64,000 nt of DNA from Sphingopyxis sp. MSC1_008 (GCF_023197165.1 NZ_JALPRD010000001.1:372001-436000); one strand, 5' to 3'; shown: positions 8,031 to 17,380, counted from the first letter of the stretch. Notes: generated by a model not told the origin, from the letters alone. Made by a program: numbers and translations.

Positions 8031-10922
8031 ATGAGTCTCACCCACATTAAAGTGCGCGGCGCGCGCGAGCATAATCTCAAGGGCGTCGACGTCGACCTGC
8101 CGCGCGATGCGCTGATCGTCATCACCGGCCTGTCGGGCAGCGGCAAATCGTCGCTCGCCTTCGACACCATCTATGCCGAGGGGCAGCGGCGCTATGTCGA
8201 GAGCCTCTCTGCTTACGCGCGCCAATTCCTCGAGATGATGCAAAAGCCCGATGTCGAGCATATCGACGGGCTGTCGCCGGCGATCAGCATCGAGCAGAAG
8301 ACAACGTCGCGGAACCCGCGCTCGACCGTCGCGACGGTGACCGAGATCTACGACTATATGCGCCTGCTCTGGGCGCGCGTCGGCATTCCCTATTCGCCGA
8401 CAACCGGCGAGCCGATCAGCGCGCAGACGGTCACCGACATGGTCGACCGCGTGATGGCGCTGCCCGAGGGCACACGCGCCTATCTGCTCGCGCCCGTCGT
8501 GCGCGGCCGCAAGGGCGAGTATAAGAAGGAACTCGCGCAGTGGCAGAAGGACGGTTTCACCCGCGTCCGCATCGACGGCGAATTCTACGAGATCGGCGAG
8601 GCGCCGACGCTCGACAAGAAATACAAGCATGACATAGAGGTCGTCGTCGACCGTATCGCGGTGCGCGAAGGCCTCGGCACCCGCCTCGCCGACAGTTTCG
8701 AGACCGCACTGAAGCTTGCCGAAGGACTCGCCTATGTCGACCTCGCCGACGGTCTGGTTCCGGGCCGCGAGGAAGAAGACACCGGCGGCGCGATGAAGGG
8801 CGCGGGCATCCCGGCGAACCGTCTGATCTTTTCCGAGAAATTCGCCTGCCCGGTCTCGGGCTTCACGATAGCCGAGATCGAACCGCGGCTGTTCAGCTTC
8901 AACGCGCCGCAGGGCGCATGCCCCGCATGCGACGGGCTCGGCGAGCGGCAGGAATTCGACCCCGACCTCGTCGTGCCGAACCATGCCCTCAGCCTGAAAA
9001 AGGGCGCGGTGGTGCCGTGGGCAAAATCGAACCCGCCCTCGCCTTATTATATGCAGGTGCTCGAAAGCCTCGGCAAAGCCTATGGTTTCGACCTCACGAC
9101 GCCCTGGCAGGATCTGCCCGGCGAGGTGCAGCTGATCATCCTCTACGGCAGCGGCGGCAAACCCGTCGAGCTGACCTTCAAGGATGGCCGGCGCAGCTAC
9201 ACGACGCACAAGGCGTTCGAGGGCGTGATCGGCAACCTCAATCGCCGCCTGCTCCAGACCGAGAGCGCGTGGATGCGCGAGGAACTGAGCAAATATCAGG
9301 CGCCGCACCCGTGCGAGACGTGCCACGGCGCGCGTCTGCGCCCCGAACCGCTCGCGGTGAAGATAGCCGGCGAGGACATCAGCATGTCGGCGCAGCGTTC
9401 GGTCGCGGACGCGCTCGGCTGGTTCAGCACGCTCGACGCGAAGCTGAACGACACGCAGCGCCAGATCGCGAAGGCGATCCTCAAAGAGATCAACGAGCGG
9501 CTTGGCTTCCTCAACAATGTCGGGCTCGATTATCTCAACCTCAACCGCACCTCGGGCACGCTCAGCGGCGGCGAGAGCCAGCGCATCCGCCTCGCTTCGC
9601 AGATCGGCAGCGGGCTGTCGGGCGTGCTCTACGTGCTCGACGAGCCGAGCATCGGCCTCCACCAGCGCGACAACGACCGCCTGCTCGCGACGCTCAAGCG
9701 CCTGCGTGACCTCGGCAACACCGTGATCGTCGTCGAGCATGACGAGGACGCGATCCGCCACGCCGATTATGTCGTCGACATGGGCCCCGGCGCGGGGCTC
9801 CACGGCGGCGAAATCGTCGCCGAGGGCACGCTCGAAGAAGTGCTAGCAAACACCAAGAGCCTGACCGCAGCTTATCTGACCGGCGCGAAGAAGATCGAGG
9901 TGCCCAAGCATCGCCGCAAGGGCAACGGCTTCGACCTCGTGCTCAAGGGCGCGCGCGCGAATAATCTTCAGAATGTCACCGCGAAGATCCCGCTCGGCAC
10001 CTTCACCTGCGTGACCGGCCTGTCGGGGAGCGGCAAGTCGAGCCTGATCATCGACACGCTCTACGCCAGCGCGGCGCGCGTGCTCAACGGTGCGCGGATG
10101 ATCGCGGGGCCGCACGACAGCCTGAAAGGGCTGGAGCATTGCGACAAGGTCATCGACATCGACCAGTCGCCGATCGGCCGCACCCCGCGCTCGAACCCCG
10201 CGACGTACACGGGCGCTTTCACGATCATCCGCGACTGGTTCGCGGGCCTGCCCGAAAGCCAGGCGCGCGGATACAAGCCGGGGCGTTTCAGCTTCAACGT
10301 CAAGGGCGGCCGCTGCGAAACCTGCACCGGCGACGGGCTGATCAAGATCGAGATGCACTTCCTGCCCGACGTCTATGTGACGTGCGAGACGTGCCACGGC
10401 AAACGCTACAACCGCGAAACGCTCGAGGTGAAGTTCAAGGGCCACAGCATCGCCGACGTGCTCGACATGACGGTCGAGGATGCGGCGGAGTTCTTCAAGG
10501 CGGTGCCGTCGATCCGCGAGAAGATGGCGATGCTCGTCCGCGTCGGGCTCGGCTATATCAAGGTCGGGCAGCAGGCGACGACGCTGTCGGGGGGTGAGGC
10601 GCAGCGGGTAAAACTCGCCAAGGAGCTGTCGCGTCGCTCGACCGGGCAGACGCTCTACATCCTCGACGAGCCGACCACCGGCCTGCATTTCGAGGATGTG
10701 CGCAAGCTGCTCGAAGTGCTGCAGGCGCTCGTCGACCAAGGCAACAGCGTCGTGGTGATCGAGCATAATCTCGACGTCATCAAGACCGCCGACTATATCC
10801 TCGACCTCGGCCCCGAAGGCGGGGTCAAGGGCGGCGAAATCGTCGCCGCGGGCACCCCCGAGCAAGTGGTGAAGGAGAAGCGCAGCTTCACCGGTCAGTA
10901 TCTGGCGCCATTGTTGAAGTAA
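8031..10922 (+). CDS. uvrA: Excinuclease ABC subunit A
   Basis: 963 aa, standard length. Two ABC ATPase modules: Walker A GLSGSGKS at residues 33-40 and again in the C-terminal half, each followed later by an LSGGE signature and a DEPS/DEPT Walker B. Zinc-finger cysteines are seen in both halves (CPACDGLG and CETCTGDG...CETCHG). UvrA finds bulky DNA lesions and loads UvrB in nucleotide excision repair. The open frame extends upstream to 7890, but ATG 8031 ([17 protein letters not shown]) is the conserved start. A LexA box lies immediately upstream, and the M13 peptidase gene is divergent. Confidence 0.98.
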   Translation: MSLTHIKVRGAREHNLKGVDVDLPRDALIVITGLSGSGKSSLAFDTIYAEGQRRYVESLSAYARQFLEMMQKPDVEHIDGLSPAISIEQKTTSRNPRSTVATVTEIYDYMRLLWARVGIPYSPTTGEPISAQTVTDMVDRVMALPEGTRAYLLAPVVRGRKGEYKKELAQWQKDGFTRVRIDGEFYEIGEAPTLDKKYKHDIEVVVDRIAVREGLGTRLADSFETALKLAEGLAYVDLADGLVPGREEEDTGGAMKGAGIPANRLIFSEKFACPVSGFTIAEIEPRLFSFNAPQGACPACDGLGERQEFDPDLVVPNHALSLKKGAVVPWAKSNPPSPYYMQVLESLGKAYGFDLTTPWQDLPGEVQLIILYGSGGKPVELTFKDGRRSYTTHKAFEGVIGNLNRRLLQTESAWMREELSKYQAPHPCETCHGARLRPEPLAVKIAGEDISMSAQRSVADALGWFSTLDAKLNDTQRQIAKAILKEINERLGFLNNVGLDYLNLNRTSGTLSGGESQRIRLASQIGSGLSGVLYVLDEPSIGLHQRDNDRLLATLKRLRDLGNTVIVVEHDEDAIRHADYVVDMGPGAGLHGGEIVAEGTLEEVLANTKSLTAAYLTGAKKIEVPKHRRKGNGFDLVLKGARANNLQNVTAKIPLGTFTCVTGLSGSGKSSLIIDTLYASAARVLNGARMIAGPHDSLKGLEHCDKVIDIDQSPIGRTPRSNPATYTGAFTIIRDWFAGLPESQARGYKPGRFSFNVKGGRCETCTGDGLIKIEMHFLPDVYVTCETCHGKRYNRETLEVKFKGHSIADVLDMTVEDAAEFFKAVPSIREKMAMLVRVGLGYIKVGQQATTLSGGEAQRVKLAKELSRRSTGQTLYILDEPTTGLHFEDVRKLLEVLQALVDQGNSVVVIEHNLDVIKTADYILDLGPEGGVKGGEIVAAGTPEQVVKEKRSFTGQYLAPLLK

Positions 10923-11015
10923 TTGCCGCGCCCCACAGCAGCGCACCCAATTGACAAGGCACTGACAGCCTTGCAAGTAACTTCCGGCCGCACTCTGCGG
11001 CTTGGGGGAAAATGG

Positions 11016-11795
11016 ATGAATTACCTGAGGGGCGCGGCCGCTTTTGCGGTCTCTTTTACCATGCTTTCGATTTCGGTTCAGGCGCAGGAAGCCGCGGCAC
11101 CCGCCGCTACGGCCGAACCCGCCGCCGCCGCCGAACCTGCCGCCACGCCGGCTGCAATCCCGGCGGTCGTCGCCGCACCCGCGCTCGCCGTCGCGGCGCC
11201 GGCGCCCGGGTTGATGCTGCCGTCCTATACCGAAGTGATCCTGACGCCCGATGCCGAGGCGAACAGCAAGAAATTGCGCGAGGGGCATACGGTGCCGATG
11301 CACACCGTCTTTGACGTGATGCACAATGGCGTCGTCGTGATCCCGAAGGGCACGCGCGGCATGGGCACGGTGACGTGGCGCACCGGCAAGGGCGCATTCG
11401 GCAAGTCGGCGAAGATGGAGATCACCTTCAACGAACTGACGCTGCCCAACGGCCACCGCCTGCCGCTGGCGGGCATGCATCGGCAGGAGGGCGAAGGGAA
11501 CACCGGCGCCGCGGTCGGCGCGGCGATCGCGGTCGGCGTGTTCGGCGCCTTTGTCACCGGCAAGTCGGCGATCATCCCGAACGGCCAGCATCTGATGGCC
11601 AGGACGAACGAGACGCTCGCCTATTCGATCCCGGCGGGCGCGGTGATCATCCCGACCGCGCAGCTGGCACCCGCGGCCAGCGTCGCGGTGGTGACGCCTG
11701 CCGCGACGGTGGCGCCCGCCGCCGCGGTGACGCCCGCAGCCGAAGCGCCAGCCCCGGCAGCGCCCGCGGCCGGCAGCACGCCGACCACCGACTGA
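11016..11795 (+). CDS. Hypothetical secreted protein, Ala/Pro-rich with a conserved beta-rich core
   Basis: 259 aa. Signal peptide (cleavage about residue 24, VQAQEAA), then an Ala/Pro linker, a central domain (about 70-200) and another Ala/Pro tail. The core includes VIPKGTRGMGTVTW, a long strand-rich stretch, LTLPNGHRLPLAG and a Gly/Ala hydrophobic segment GAAVGAAIAVGVFGAFVTG. This order of motifs is reminiscent of the C-terminal barrel of VirB10/TrbI proteins, but no other conjugation genes are nearby, so I do not assign that function. ATG 11016 was chosen over the TTG overlapping uvrA because it yields a clean signal peptide and follows a GGGGGA ribosome site. Confidence 0.6.
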   Translation: MNYLRGAAAFAVSFTMLSISVQAQEAAAPAATAEPAAAAEPAATPAAIPAVVAAPALAVAAPAPGLMLPSYTEVILTPDAEANSKKLREGHTVPMHTVFDVMHNGVVVIPKGTRGMGTVTWRTGKGAFGKSAKMEITFNELTLPNGHRLPLAGMHRQEGEGNTGAAVGAAIAVGVFGAFVTGKSAIIPNGQHLMARTNETLAYSIPAGAVIIPTAQLAPAASVAVVTPAATVAPAAAVTPAAEAPAPAAPAAGSTPTTD

Positions 11796-11918
11796 ATGGA
11801 CCGAAGGATGGGGGTCCCGAACGACATTTCGGGGCCCCCTCTCTTCGCGACTCCTGCTGGAGAAAACGCGCGGGGGCGGCTAGGCTGCGCGCATGATTTG
11901 CGACGGGAGTTTCATGCG

Positions 11919-12347
11919 ATGCCTATCGGTCCTGTACGCCTTACCCTTCCCTGCGTCGCCGCGTTGCTCGCGGCGGGACCTGCGATGGCGGCACCGGCGC
12001 CGTCTTCGCCCGAAGCCGCGCTCGAAGCCTATGTCGACGGGCTGCGCACGGGGCGGGTCGAACGCCTGCAGGCGCTGTTCCTGCCCGACGGGCAATTTTG
12101 CACCTTGGCCGAAGGCGGCGCGGCGCCGATCGGCTGCAAGCGCTTTGCCGAAGTGCTCGGCGACTGGGCGGCGCGGCCCGATCCCGCGGCGACCGGGCGC
12201 GTCCTCGACCGCCGCGACGCGACGCCGTCGATGAGCGCGGTCACCTATGAACTGCATTTCGGCGGCGACCGGTACGTCGACCAACTGCTGCTCTATCGCA
12301 CCGACGCCGGGTGGCGCGTCGTCGCCAAGACCACCGCGGTGCAATAG
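11919..12347 (+). CDS. NTF2-like / putative lumazine-binding-fold secreted protein
   Basis: 142 aa. Signal peptide (MPIGPVRLTL to AMAAPAP), then an about 110-residue domain typical of NTF2-like small proteins: SPEAALEAYVDGLRTGRVERLQALFLPDG at the start, two cysteines in the middle (FCTL and GCKRF) and DQLLLYRTDAGWRVVAKTT as the final strands. Such folds form small cone-shaped pockets; many are of unknown function. The ATG at 11919 has a GGGAG site upstream and gives a plausible export signal. It is convergent with the next membrane protein, whose stop lies at the next base. Confidence 0.65.
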   Translation: MPIGPVRLTLPCVAALLAAGPAMAAPAPSSPEAALEAYVDGLRTGRVERLQALFLPDGQFCTLAEGGAAPIGCKRFAEVLGDWAARPDPAATGRVLDRRDATPSMSAVTYELHFGGDRYVDQLLLYRTDAGWRVVAKTTAVQ

Positions 12348-12908
12348 CTAACGCCACACCGCCGAGAGCGGGTAGAGCGCGATCAGCCAGATGAGGCAGG
12401 CGCATATGATGCGCCGGTCGCTTGCCCAGATCGCCAGCGCCGCGACGGGGAAGAAGCTCCAGGTCTGAACGATCCTGCGCAGGTCGAAGGGCGGGAAGCC
12501 ATCGAGCGCCGCGACGCTGGCGATCAGCGCGACGTTGCACAGCAAGATGCCACCGATCACCATGCGCCGGTGCTTGTCGAAATGGGCGTTCAGGTCGCTC
12601 CACGCCTCGGGATCGTCGGGAAAAATGAGGCTCGCCGCGACATAATAGATGGCAGTGACGAGGAAGCCGCCGAACAGCACCGGCCAGCTCAAAGGCAGCA
12701 GGTCGCGCAGCGACCAGCCGTACATCCAGAAGGTGACGACGTCGCACGACACAAAGAGGCCGAGCAGCGCGGTCGGCCACCCGATGCGGACGCGGTGGCT
12801 GGCCTTGAGCGCGCGCGCCAACCCGCCAAGCCCTTCGGCGAGCGCGAGGCCGAGGATCAGCCCGAACAGCGAAAAGATGAATTCGAACCCGCTCATATGC
12901 CCCCGCAT
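12348..12908 (-). CDS. Hypothetical multi-pass membrane protein
   Basis: 186 aa with about five to six hydrophobic helices (roughly residues 6-28, 42-60, 70-92, 115-132, 145-180) and short polar loops such as FPDDPEAWSDLNAHFDKHRR. No catalytic or binding motif is visible and I do not recognise the family. Starts at 12908 and 12896 are both possible; the second (MSGFEF) begins directly before the first helix. Found as a single gene convergent with the NTF2-like protein. Function unknown. Confidence 0.55.
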   Translation of the reverse strand: MRGHMSGFEFIFSLFGLILGLALAEGLGGLARALKASHRVRIGWPTALLGLFVSCDVVTFWMYGWSLRDLLPLSWPVLFGGFLVTAIYYVAASLIFPDDPEAWSDLNAHFDKHRRMVIGGILLCNVALIASVAALDGFPPFDLRRIVQTWSFFPVAALAIWASDRRIICACLIWLIALYPLSAVWR

Positions 12909-13290
12909 CGCTCCACTTCGTCCATCGATCCGCCCTATCGCAACGGCGCGGCGGATCAACCCTGTCCCGCGCCGCAATGTCCAAAGTTCAGGAAAGTTCA
13001 GCCTTATGCGCCGATCTACCGCGGCCCCGCCCCATAGGCGAGACAAGGCCAGCCATGGCGCCGCCGCCCCGTACGCCGGGCAGCAACCGTCGTTGTCGAT
13101 GAATTGAAAGAGCTGGATGAAGGCTGGCACAGCCGAATAATGTAGGAAAGCGGTTTTTTACTCTCCTCCCCACCCGCTTGCGGGAGGGGCAGCGAGACTT
13201 GCGAACCTGTTCGCTAGTCGCAGCGGGGTGGGCACCTGACACGGTGCCGGCCCACCCCCAACCCCTCCCGCAAGCGGGAGGGGAGTCAGA
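12909..13290. other. Intergenic region with repeat, no gene seen
   Basis: 382 bases between the membrane protein gene and the monooxygenase gene. Only short unconvincing frames are present. The right-hand part (13161-13285) is an inverted-repeat element listed separately. Confidence 0.5.
13161..13285. repeat. Inverted-repeat intergenic element
   Basis: Two GC-rich arms built on CCCGCTTGCGGGAGGGG (13173-13189) and CCCCTCCCGCAAGCGGG (about 13262-13278) enclose nested hairpins (GCGAACCTGTTCGC; GGCACC with GGTGCC). No coding sequence. It resembles the short dispersed intergenic repeats common in sphingomonads, and the right-hand arm could also act as a terminator for the convergent side. Confidence 0.65.
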
Positions 13291-13623
13291 TCACCCCATC
13301 AGTTTCGCGGTGATATCCTCGGCGGCATAAATCCGGATCACCGGCGGCTGCGGCGACAGCGCGCGCATTTCGGCGACGAAGGCGCGCGATGCGGGCACCG
13401 CGAAATGGGCGCGGACCGCGTCGATGCTCTCCCACTCCTCGACGAAGACGAGGCATTCATAATCCGAGCCATCAGGGGCCTGTCGAGGGACGACATCGAC
13501 ATGGCAATGATGCGCCAGACACCCCGCCTCGCCGCGCGACCGCGCGCTATGCTCGGCGCCGAGCGCGATCATGTGGTCGCGATGCTCGGGGGTAAGGATG
13601 ACGTGGCCGGTGATGAGGATCAT
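13291..13623 (-). CDS. Putative quinol monooxygenase (ABM domain)
   Basis: 110 aa, the normal size for a single antibiotic-biosynthesis-monooxygenase (YgiN-like) ferredoxin fold. Features include ITGHVILTPEHRDHMIAL at the first strand-helix, SRGEAGCLAHH, FVEEWESIDAVRAHF before the second helix, and a C-terminal strand VIRIYAAED. These dimeric cytoplasmic proteins oxidise quinols or similar aromatics without metal cofactors, though many are only presumed enzymes. It stands alone between an inverted repeat and an unrelated orphan gene on the same strand. Confidence 0.75.
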   Translation of the reverse strand: MILITGHVILTPEHRDHMIALGAEHSARSRGEAGCLAHHCHVDVVPRQAPDGSDYECLVFVEEWESIDAVRAHFAVPASRAFVAEMRALSPQPPVIRIYAAEDITAKLMG

Positions 13624-13713
13624 TACAAAACATCAGCCTTTTCCGGTGCCGAATACGGCTGTGAACCTCCGCGCTCATCAATAAGCCCGCGCAACCTTGC
13701 CTTAGAGCGAACT

Positions 13714-14580
13714 TCACAAAGGATTTTCACGAACAAAATCCACAATCTCTATTCCAGCAAGCGTTGAGCCTTTATAGCCCTGCCGCCCCAATACCACGAT
13801 CTCTGCCCGCCGCTGCGCCGCTTCTGTGTATGGGTTCGACGGCTCATCGAAACTCGGATCGCGAACCCGCGCCATTAGGAAGCCGTTTTGATCAGGATTT
13901 TCAATACTTAGGCCATTTGTATGAAACCTGAAGCCGTCTGTCCGCAAGGTCATTTCGCGCAACGATGTCCATTCGAGTTTTGCCGCGTCCCGAATTGCCT
14001 CGGCATCCGAAGTGTCAATCGTCACCGGCCGGTCTAGGCTTGGAAATACTGTGGCGTTGTGAACGGAAGGGCCAATTGGAGTGGCGAATTGCTCGGCCGC
14101 TCGCTGCTGCCCAGCAACAGCCGCCCGAAACACATCTATCATCGCCATAAATTCTTCGTGTCGGCGCTGGTCGTTTGCGTCGCGAGCCGCCAGATGATCG
14201 CGGTTCATTTCCGCCATCGCTTTGATTGCCGCCTCAGCCACATCGGGTTTGCCGCTGAACCGAGCGATCACGGCCTTCCACCACTCTTCCAAAAAATGGC
14301 TGGCCAGTTCTTTGGCAAGAGGCAAGCCGAGAGGAAGAGTACCAAAGATTGCATTGAAAAATGAGATGAGTTCTAAAGAGCCCGCCGCCGGTTCTTTCGC
14401 TTTCGCAATTACGGGCGCACGCTCTCCGCGTTTGGGAAGCCGCCCGTAAACTAGAACGATAAGTCCGTCGGAAATTATGCGCTCTGCACCCAGCATAGAC
14501 AGCGCAAGCATTCGCATGTCCATTTGATGTTGGTCTGCTTCGCCACCCTTATAAACAATCCGAAAGTCCGCATCGTCCAT
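13714..14580 (-). CDS. Unrecognised orphan protein
   Basis: 288 aa. I do not recognise the family with confidence. The N-terminal 60 residues (RIVYKGGEADQHQMDMRMLA onward) look like a compact alpha/beta unit; a hydrophobic amphipathic stretch (about 72-105, SFFNAIFGTLPLGLPLAKELAS) follows, then a charged helical region (105-170, probably coiled coil) and a C-terminal strand-rich domain ending GIEIVDFVRENPL. No signal peptide. ATG 14580 follows GGGGGAG at suitable spacing; a longer frame runs up to 14619. Its codon and base use are visibly less GC-rich than its neighbours, suggesting horizontal acquisition. It diverges from the pst operon and could share regulatory DNA with it. Confidence 0.6.
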   Translation of the reverse strand: MDDADFRIVYKGGEADQHQMDMRMLALSMLGAERIISDGLIVLVYGRLPKRGERAPVIAKAKEPAAGSLELISFFNAIFGTLPLGLPLAKELASHFLEEWWKAVIARFSGKPDVAEAAIKAMAEMNRDHLAARDANDQRRHEEFMAMIDVFRAAVAGQQRAAEQFATPIGPSVHNATVFPSLDRPVTIDTSDAEAIRDAAKLEWTSLREMTLRTDGFRFHTNGLSIENPDQNGFLMARVRDPSFDEPSNPYTEAAQRRAEIVVLGRQGYKGSTLAGIEIVDFVRENPL

Positions 14581-14696
14581 ATGACTTCGCTCCCCCAAGA
14601 ACGAGAAGATACAGCGCAACCGCTTACTATGTCAAAATAGTCGGTCATAGGGCTTGTACCATCGACGGAAGCCAGTCGCGGTCCGTCGCATCGTCC

Positions 14697-14735
14697 ATGA
14701 CACATATATGACAATCCCTGTCACATACACGTCAC
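14697..14735 (+). promoter_or_regulatory. Pho box upstream of pstS
   Basis: CTGTCAC at 14718-14724, spacer ATAC, then ACGTCAC at 14729-14735: two 7-bp repeats 11 bp apart, the PhoB-binding arrangement. Two weaker half-sites (ATGACAC at 14697, ATGACAA at 14708) lie just upstream at 11- and 10-bp offsets. The array ends 83 bases before the pstS start. PhoB encoded at the end of this operon would activate here under phosphate limitation. Confidence 0.78.
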
Positions 14736-14818
14736 ACAACTCCCCCAAATGGCCCTCAGCGAGTCGCCGCGGGGGTGGCGGCTTGGTTCGGTAACGACCC
14801 CCACCACAGGATTATCCC

Positions 14819-15880
14819 ATGCTGCAGAAATTCGCTCCCCGGTTGCTTGGCGTCGCTGGTGCCGCGACGTGCGCGCTGGCGCTTTCCGCGTGTCAGGATC
14901 AGGCGTCTTCGGGCGGCGGCGCGCGCGATTATATCAGCGCGGTCGGGTCCTCGACCGTCTATCCCTTTGCCACCGCGGTCGGCGAGAAGTTCGCCGAGGC
15001 GACGGGCAACAAGACGCCGAAGATCGACAGCACGGGCACCGGCGGCGGTTTTGAGCGCTTCTGCTCGGGCGTCGGCGGCGACACCCCCGACATCGCGAAC
15101 GCATCGCGCCGGATCAAGAAGAAGGAATTCGACACCTGCGCCGCGAACGGCGTCAAGGAGATCGTCGAAGTCCAGATCGGCATCGACGGCATCGCGCTGG
15201 GCGAAGCGGCGCGCGGCCCGGGCTTCAAGCTGACCGAGGAAGATGTGTATAAGGCACTCGCCGCGAACCCCTATGGCAAGCCGAACACCGCGAAGACGTG
15301 GAAGGACGTGAACCCCGCGCTTCCCGCGGTCGCGATCTCGGTCTTTGGCCCGCCGTCGACCAGCGGCACCTATGACGCGTTCAAGGAGCTGATCCTTGGG
15401 CGCGGCTGCGACGCCAATGCGGAGATGAAGGCGCTGAAGGACAGCGACAAGGACAAGCATGAGGCGACCTGCACCACGCTGCGCGGCGCGCCTTATTATG
15501 TCGAGCAGGGCGAGAATGATAACCTCATCATCTCGAAGCTCGACAAGAACCCGACGAGCCTCGGCATCTTCGGCTTCAGCTATCTCGACGCCAACAAGGA
15601 CAAGATCAAGGCGGTTCCGGTGCAGGGCGTCGCGCCGACTTACGCGGCGATCGCCGACGGCAGCTACCCCGGTTCGCGTCCGCTGTTCATCTATGTCAAG
15701 AAGGCGCATGTCGGCGTCGTTCCCGGGCTCGCCGAATATGTCGCCGAGTTTTTGAAGGGTGCGGGCGAAGGCGGTTATCTGAACGCCAAGGGGCTGATCG
15801 TGTCGCCGAAGGACATTGAGGCGACCGCGGCGGCGAACGGCAAGGGCATGACCGCGCTGAACGGCGCCGAGCTCAAGTAA
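14819..15880 (+). CDS. pstS: Phosphate ABC transporter substrate-binding lipoprotein PstS
   Basis: 353 aa. Lipoprotein signal with the lipobox LSAC, lipidated C25, so it is anchored in the periplasm. The phosphate-binding region GSSTVYPFATAVGEKF and the later STGTGGGFERFCSG and PPSTSGTYDAF segments match the PstS/SphX family. It delivers phosphate to the PstCA permease. It is the first gene of pstS-pstC-pstA-pstB-phoU-phoB and lies downstream of a Pho box. A large hairpin separates it from pstC, which could allow more PstS than permease to be made. Confidence 0.95.
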   Translation: MLQKFAPRLLGVAGAATCALALSACQDQASSGGGARDYISAVGSSTVYPFATAVGEKFAEATGNKTPKIDSTGTGGGFERFCSGVGGDTPDIANASRRIKKKEFDTCAANGVKEIVEVQIGIDGIALGEAARGPGFKLTEEDVYKALAANPYGKPNTAKTWKDVNPALPAVAISVFGPPSTSGTYDAFKELILGRGCDANAEMKALKDSDKDKHEATCTTLRGAPYYVEQGENDNLIISKLDKNPTSLGIFGFSYLDANKDKIKAVPVQGVAPTYAAIADGSYPGSRPLFIYVKKAHVGVVPGLAEYVAEFLKGAGEGGYLNAKGLIVSPKDIEATAAANGKGMTALNGAELK

Positions 15881-15905
15881 CGCAATTAGACGGCTCTCCC
15901 CCTCT

Positions 15906-15985
15906 CCGTTCGTGTCGAGCGAAGTCGAGACACCCCTCGTGAGTGTTTGCCTTCACGGCATCTCGACTTCGCTCGATGCGAACGG
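15906..15985. repeat. Large inverted repeat between pstS and pstC
   Basis: Arms of about 27 bases centred on TCGAGCGAAGTCGAGA (15915-15930) and its complement TCTCGACTTCGCTCGA (15961-15976) enclose a loop of about 25 bases. It lies wholly within the operon gap. The core matches a dispersed sphingomonad intergenic repeat. As mRNA it would fold into a stable hairpin that may stabilise the pstS 3' end or reduce read-through. Confidence 0.75.
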
Positions 15986-16003
15986 AAATTTTTGGACTGA
16001 GAA

Positions 16004-17380
16004 GTGACCTTCAACGCCGCCGCCCTTTTGCTTTTGATCGCGGGTCTCGCGCTGATCGGCTGGCTCGCCGGCCGCGCGCGGTCGAACCTGCTCGCCGGCC
16101 GCGCGGGGACAAAGCTCCATTCGCGCCCGCAATATCATGGCTGGTACGTCGCATTGTGGCTGTTCGCCCCCGCTGCGCTGTTCCTTGCGGTGTGGTCGTC
16201 GGTCTCGCCGGCGCTGATCACCAACCAGGTGCTGGCGACGGAGGCGGCGCAGAGCCTGCCGTCGTTCGGGTTCGAGCGTGGTGCGATCCTGTCGGATGCC
16301 CGCGCCGTCGCGCAGGGCAAGCAGGCCGATGTCCGGCTGCCCGCCGCGGCGCCGCTGGTGAAACCCTACGCCGACGCGAGCCACAAATATGCGTGGATCG
16401 GCATCGCCGCGATGCTCGCGCTGGCACTCGCGGGCGGGCTTTACGCCTTCACGCGGATCAAACCCGATTTCCGCGCGCGGACGCGGGTCGAAAAGATCGT
16501 GATGCTGGTGCTGCTGCTCGCGTCGCTCGTCGCGATCCTCACGACATTCGGCATCGTGCTGTCGCTGCTGTTTGAATCGATCCGCTTCTTCCGCCTCGTC
16601 TCGCCCGCCGAATTGCTGTTCGGCACCCAATGGGCGCCGACGAGCGGGGCGCCGCAGCCCGACACCTTTGGCGGCATCCCGCTCTTCTGGGGCACGGTGC
16701 TTATCGGCGCGATCATCGCGATGATCGTCGCCATCCCCATCGGCATGATGACCGCGGTCTACCTCACCCAATATGCCGCGCCGGTGGTGCGCAAATGGGT
16801 GAAGCCGATCCTCGAAATCCTCGCGGGCGTGCCGACGGTCGTTTACGGCTATTTCGCCGCGCTGACCGTTGCCCCCGCGCTGCGCGAATTCGCGGTGATG
16901 TTGGGTATTCCCAACGCCTCGACCGAAAGCGCGCTTGCCGCGGGTATCGTGATGGGCGTGATGATCATCCCGTTTGTGTCCTCAATGGCCGACGACAGCA
17001 TCAACGCGGTGCCGCAGGCGATGCGCGACGGATCGCTCGCGCTTGGCGCGACGCCGAACGAGACGATCCGTCAGGTGTTGATCCCCGCCGCGCTTCCGGG
17101 CGTGATGGGCGGCATATTGCTCGCGGTCAGCCGCGCGATCGGCGAGACGATGATCGTGGTGATGGCGGCGGGCCTGTCCGCGAACATGACCGCCAACCCC
17201 TTTGCCAGCGTCACCACGGTGACCGCGCAGATCGTCAAGCTGCTCACCGGCGACCAGGAGTTCGACAGCGCGAAAACGCTCGCCGCCTTCGCACTCGGCC
17301 TCGTCCTCTTCATCGTCACGCTGCTGCTCAACATCGTCGCGCTGCGCATCGTCAAAAGATATCGTGAAGCTTATGAATAG
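16004..17380 (+). CDS. pstC: Phosphate ABC transporter permease PstC (extended)
   Basis: 458 aa, considerably longer than the roughly 320-aa enterobacterial PstC. An N-terminal extension holds helices near residues 5-22, 47-66 and 130-148 with a periplasmic loop between. The canonical permease core starts near residue 165, with the inner-membrane EAA-type coupling motif about MRDGSLALGATPNETIRQVLIPAALPG. PstC and PstA form the membrane channel for phosphate. Start is GTG 16004, preceded by a weak purine-rich site; no better start was found. It overlaps the pstA start by eight bases. Confidence 0.93.
   Translation: MTFNAAALLLLIAGLALIGWLAGRARSNLLAGRAGTKLHSRPQYHGWYVALWLFAPAALFLAVWSSVSPALITNQVLATEAAQSLPSFGFERGAILSDARAVAQGKQADVRLPAAAPLVKPYADASHKYAWIGIAAMLALALAGGLYAFTRIKPDFRARTRVEKIVMLVLLLASLVAILTTFGIVLSLLFESIRFFRLVSPAELLFGTQWAPTSGAPQPDTFGGIPLFWGTVLIGAIIAMIVAIPIGMMTAVYLTQYAAPVVRKWVKPILEILAGVPTVVYGYFAALTVAPALREFAVMLGIPNASTESALAAGIVMGVMIIPFVSSMADDSINAVPQAMRDGSLALGATPNETIRQVLIPAALPGVMGGILLAVSRAIGETMIVVMAAGLSANMTANPFASVTTVTAQIVKLLTGDQEFDSAKTLAAFALGLVLFIVTLLLNIVALRIVKRYREAYE

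Noticed and set aside
7953-9803. 616-residue open frame on the minus strand
   Set aside because: Antisense to uvrA; no family features.
9843-11591. 582-residue open frame on the minus strand
   Set aside because: Antisense to the uvrA 3' half and the following gene; spans two unrelated genes, which a real gene would not.
12988-13242. 84-residue open frame on the minus strand
   Set aside because: Arg-rich, no start signal, and runs into the inverted repeat; looks non-coding.
13714-14820. Anti-phage defence island
   Set aside because: Only one odd gene is present, without nuclease, ATPase, transposase or toxin-antitoxin partners. Held as an orphan gene instead.
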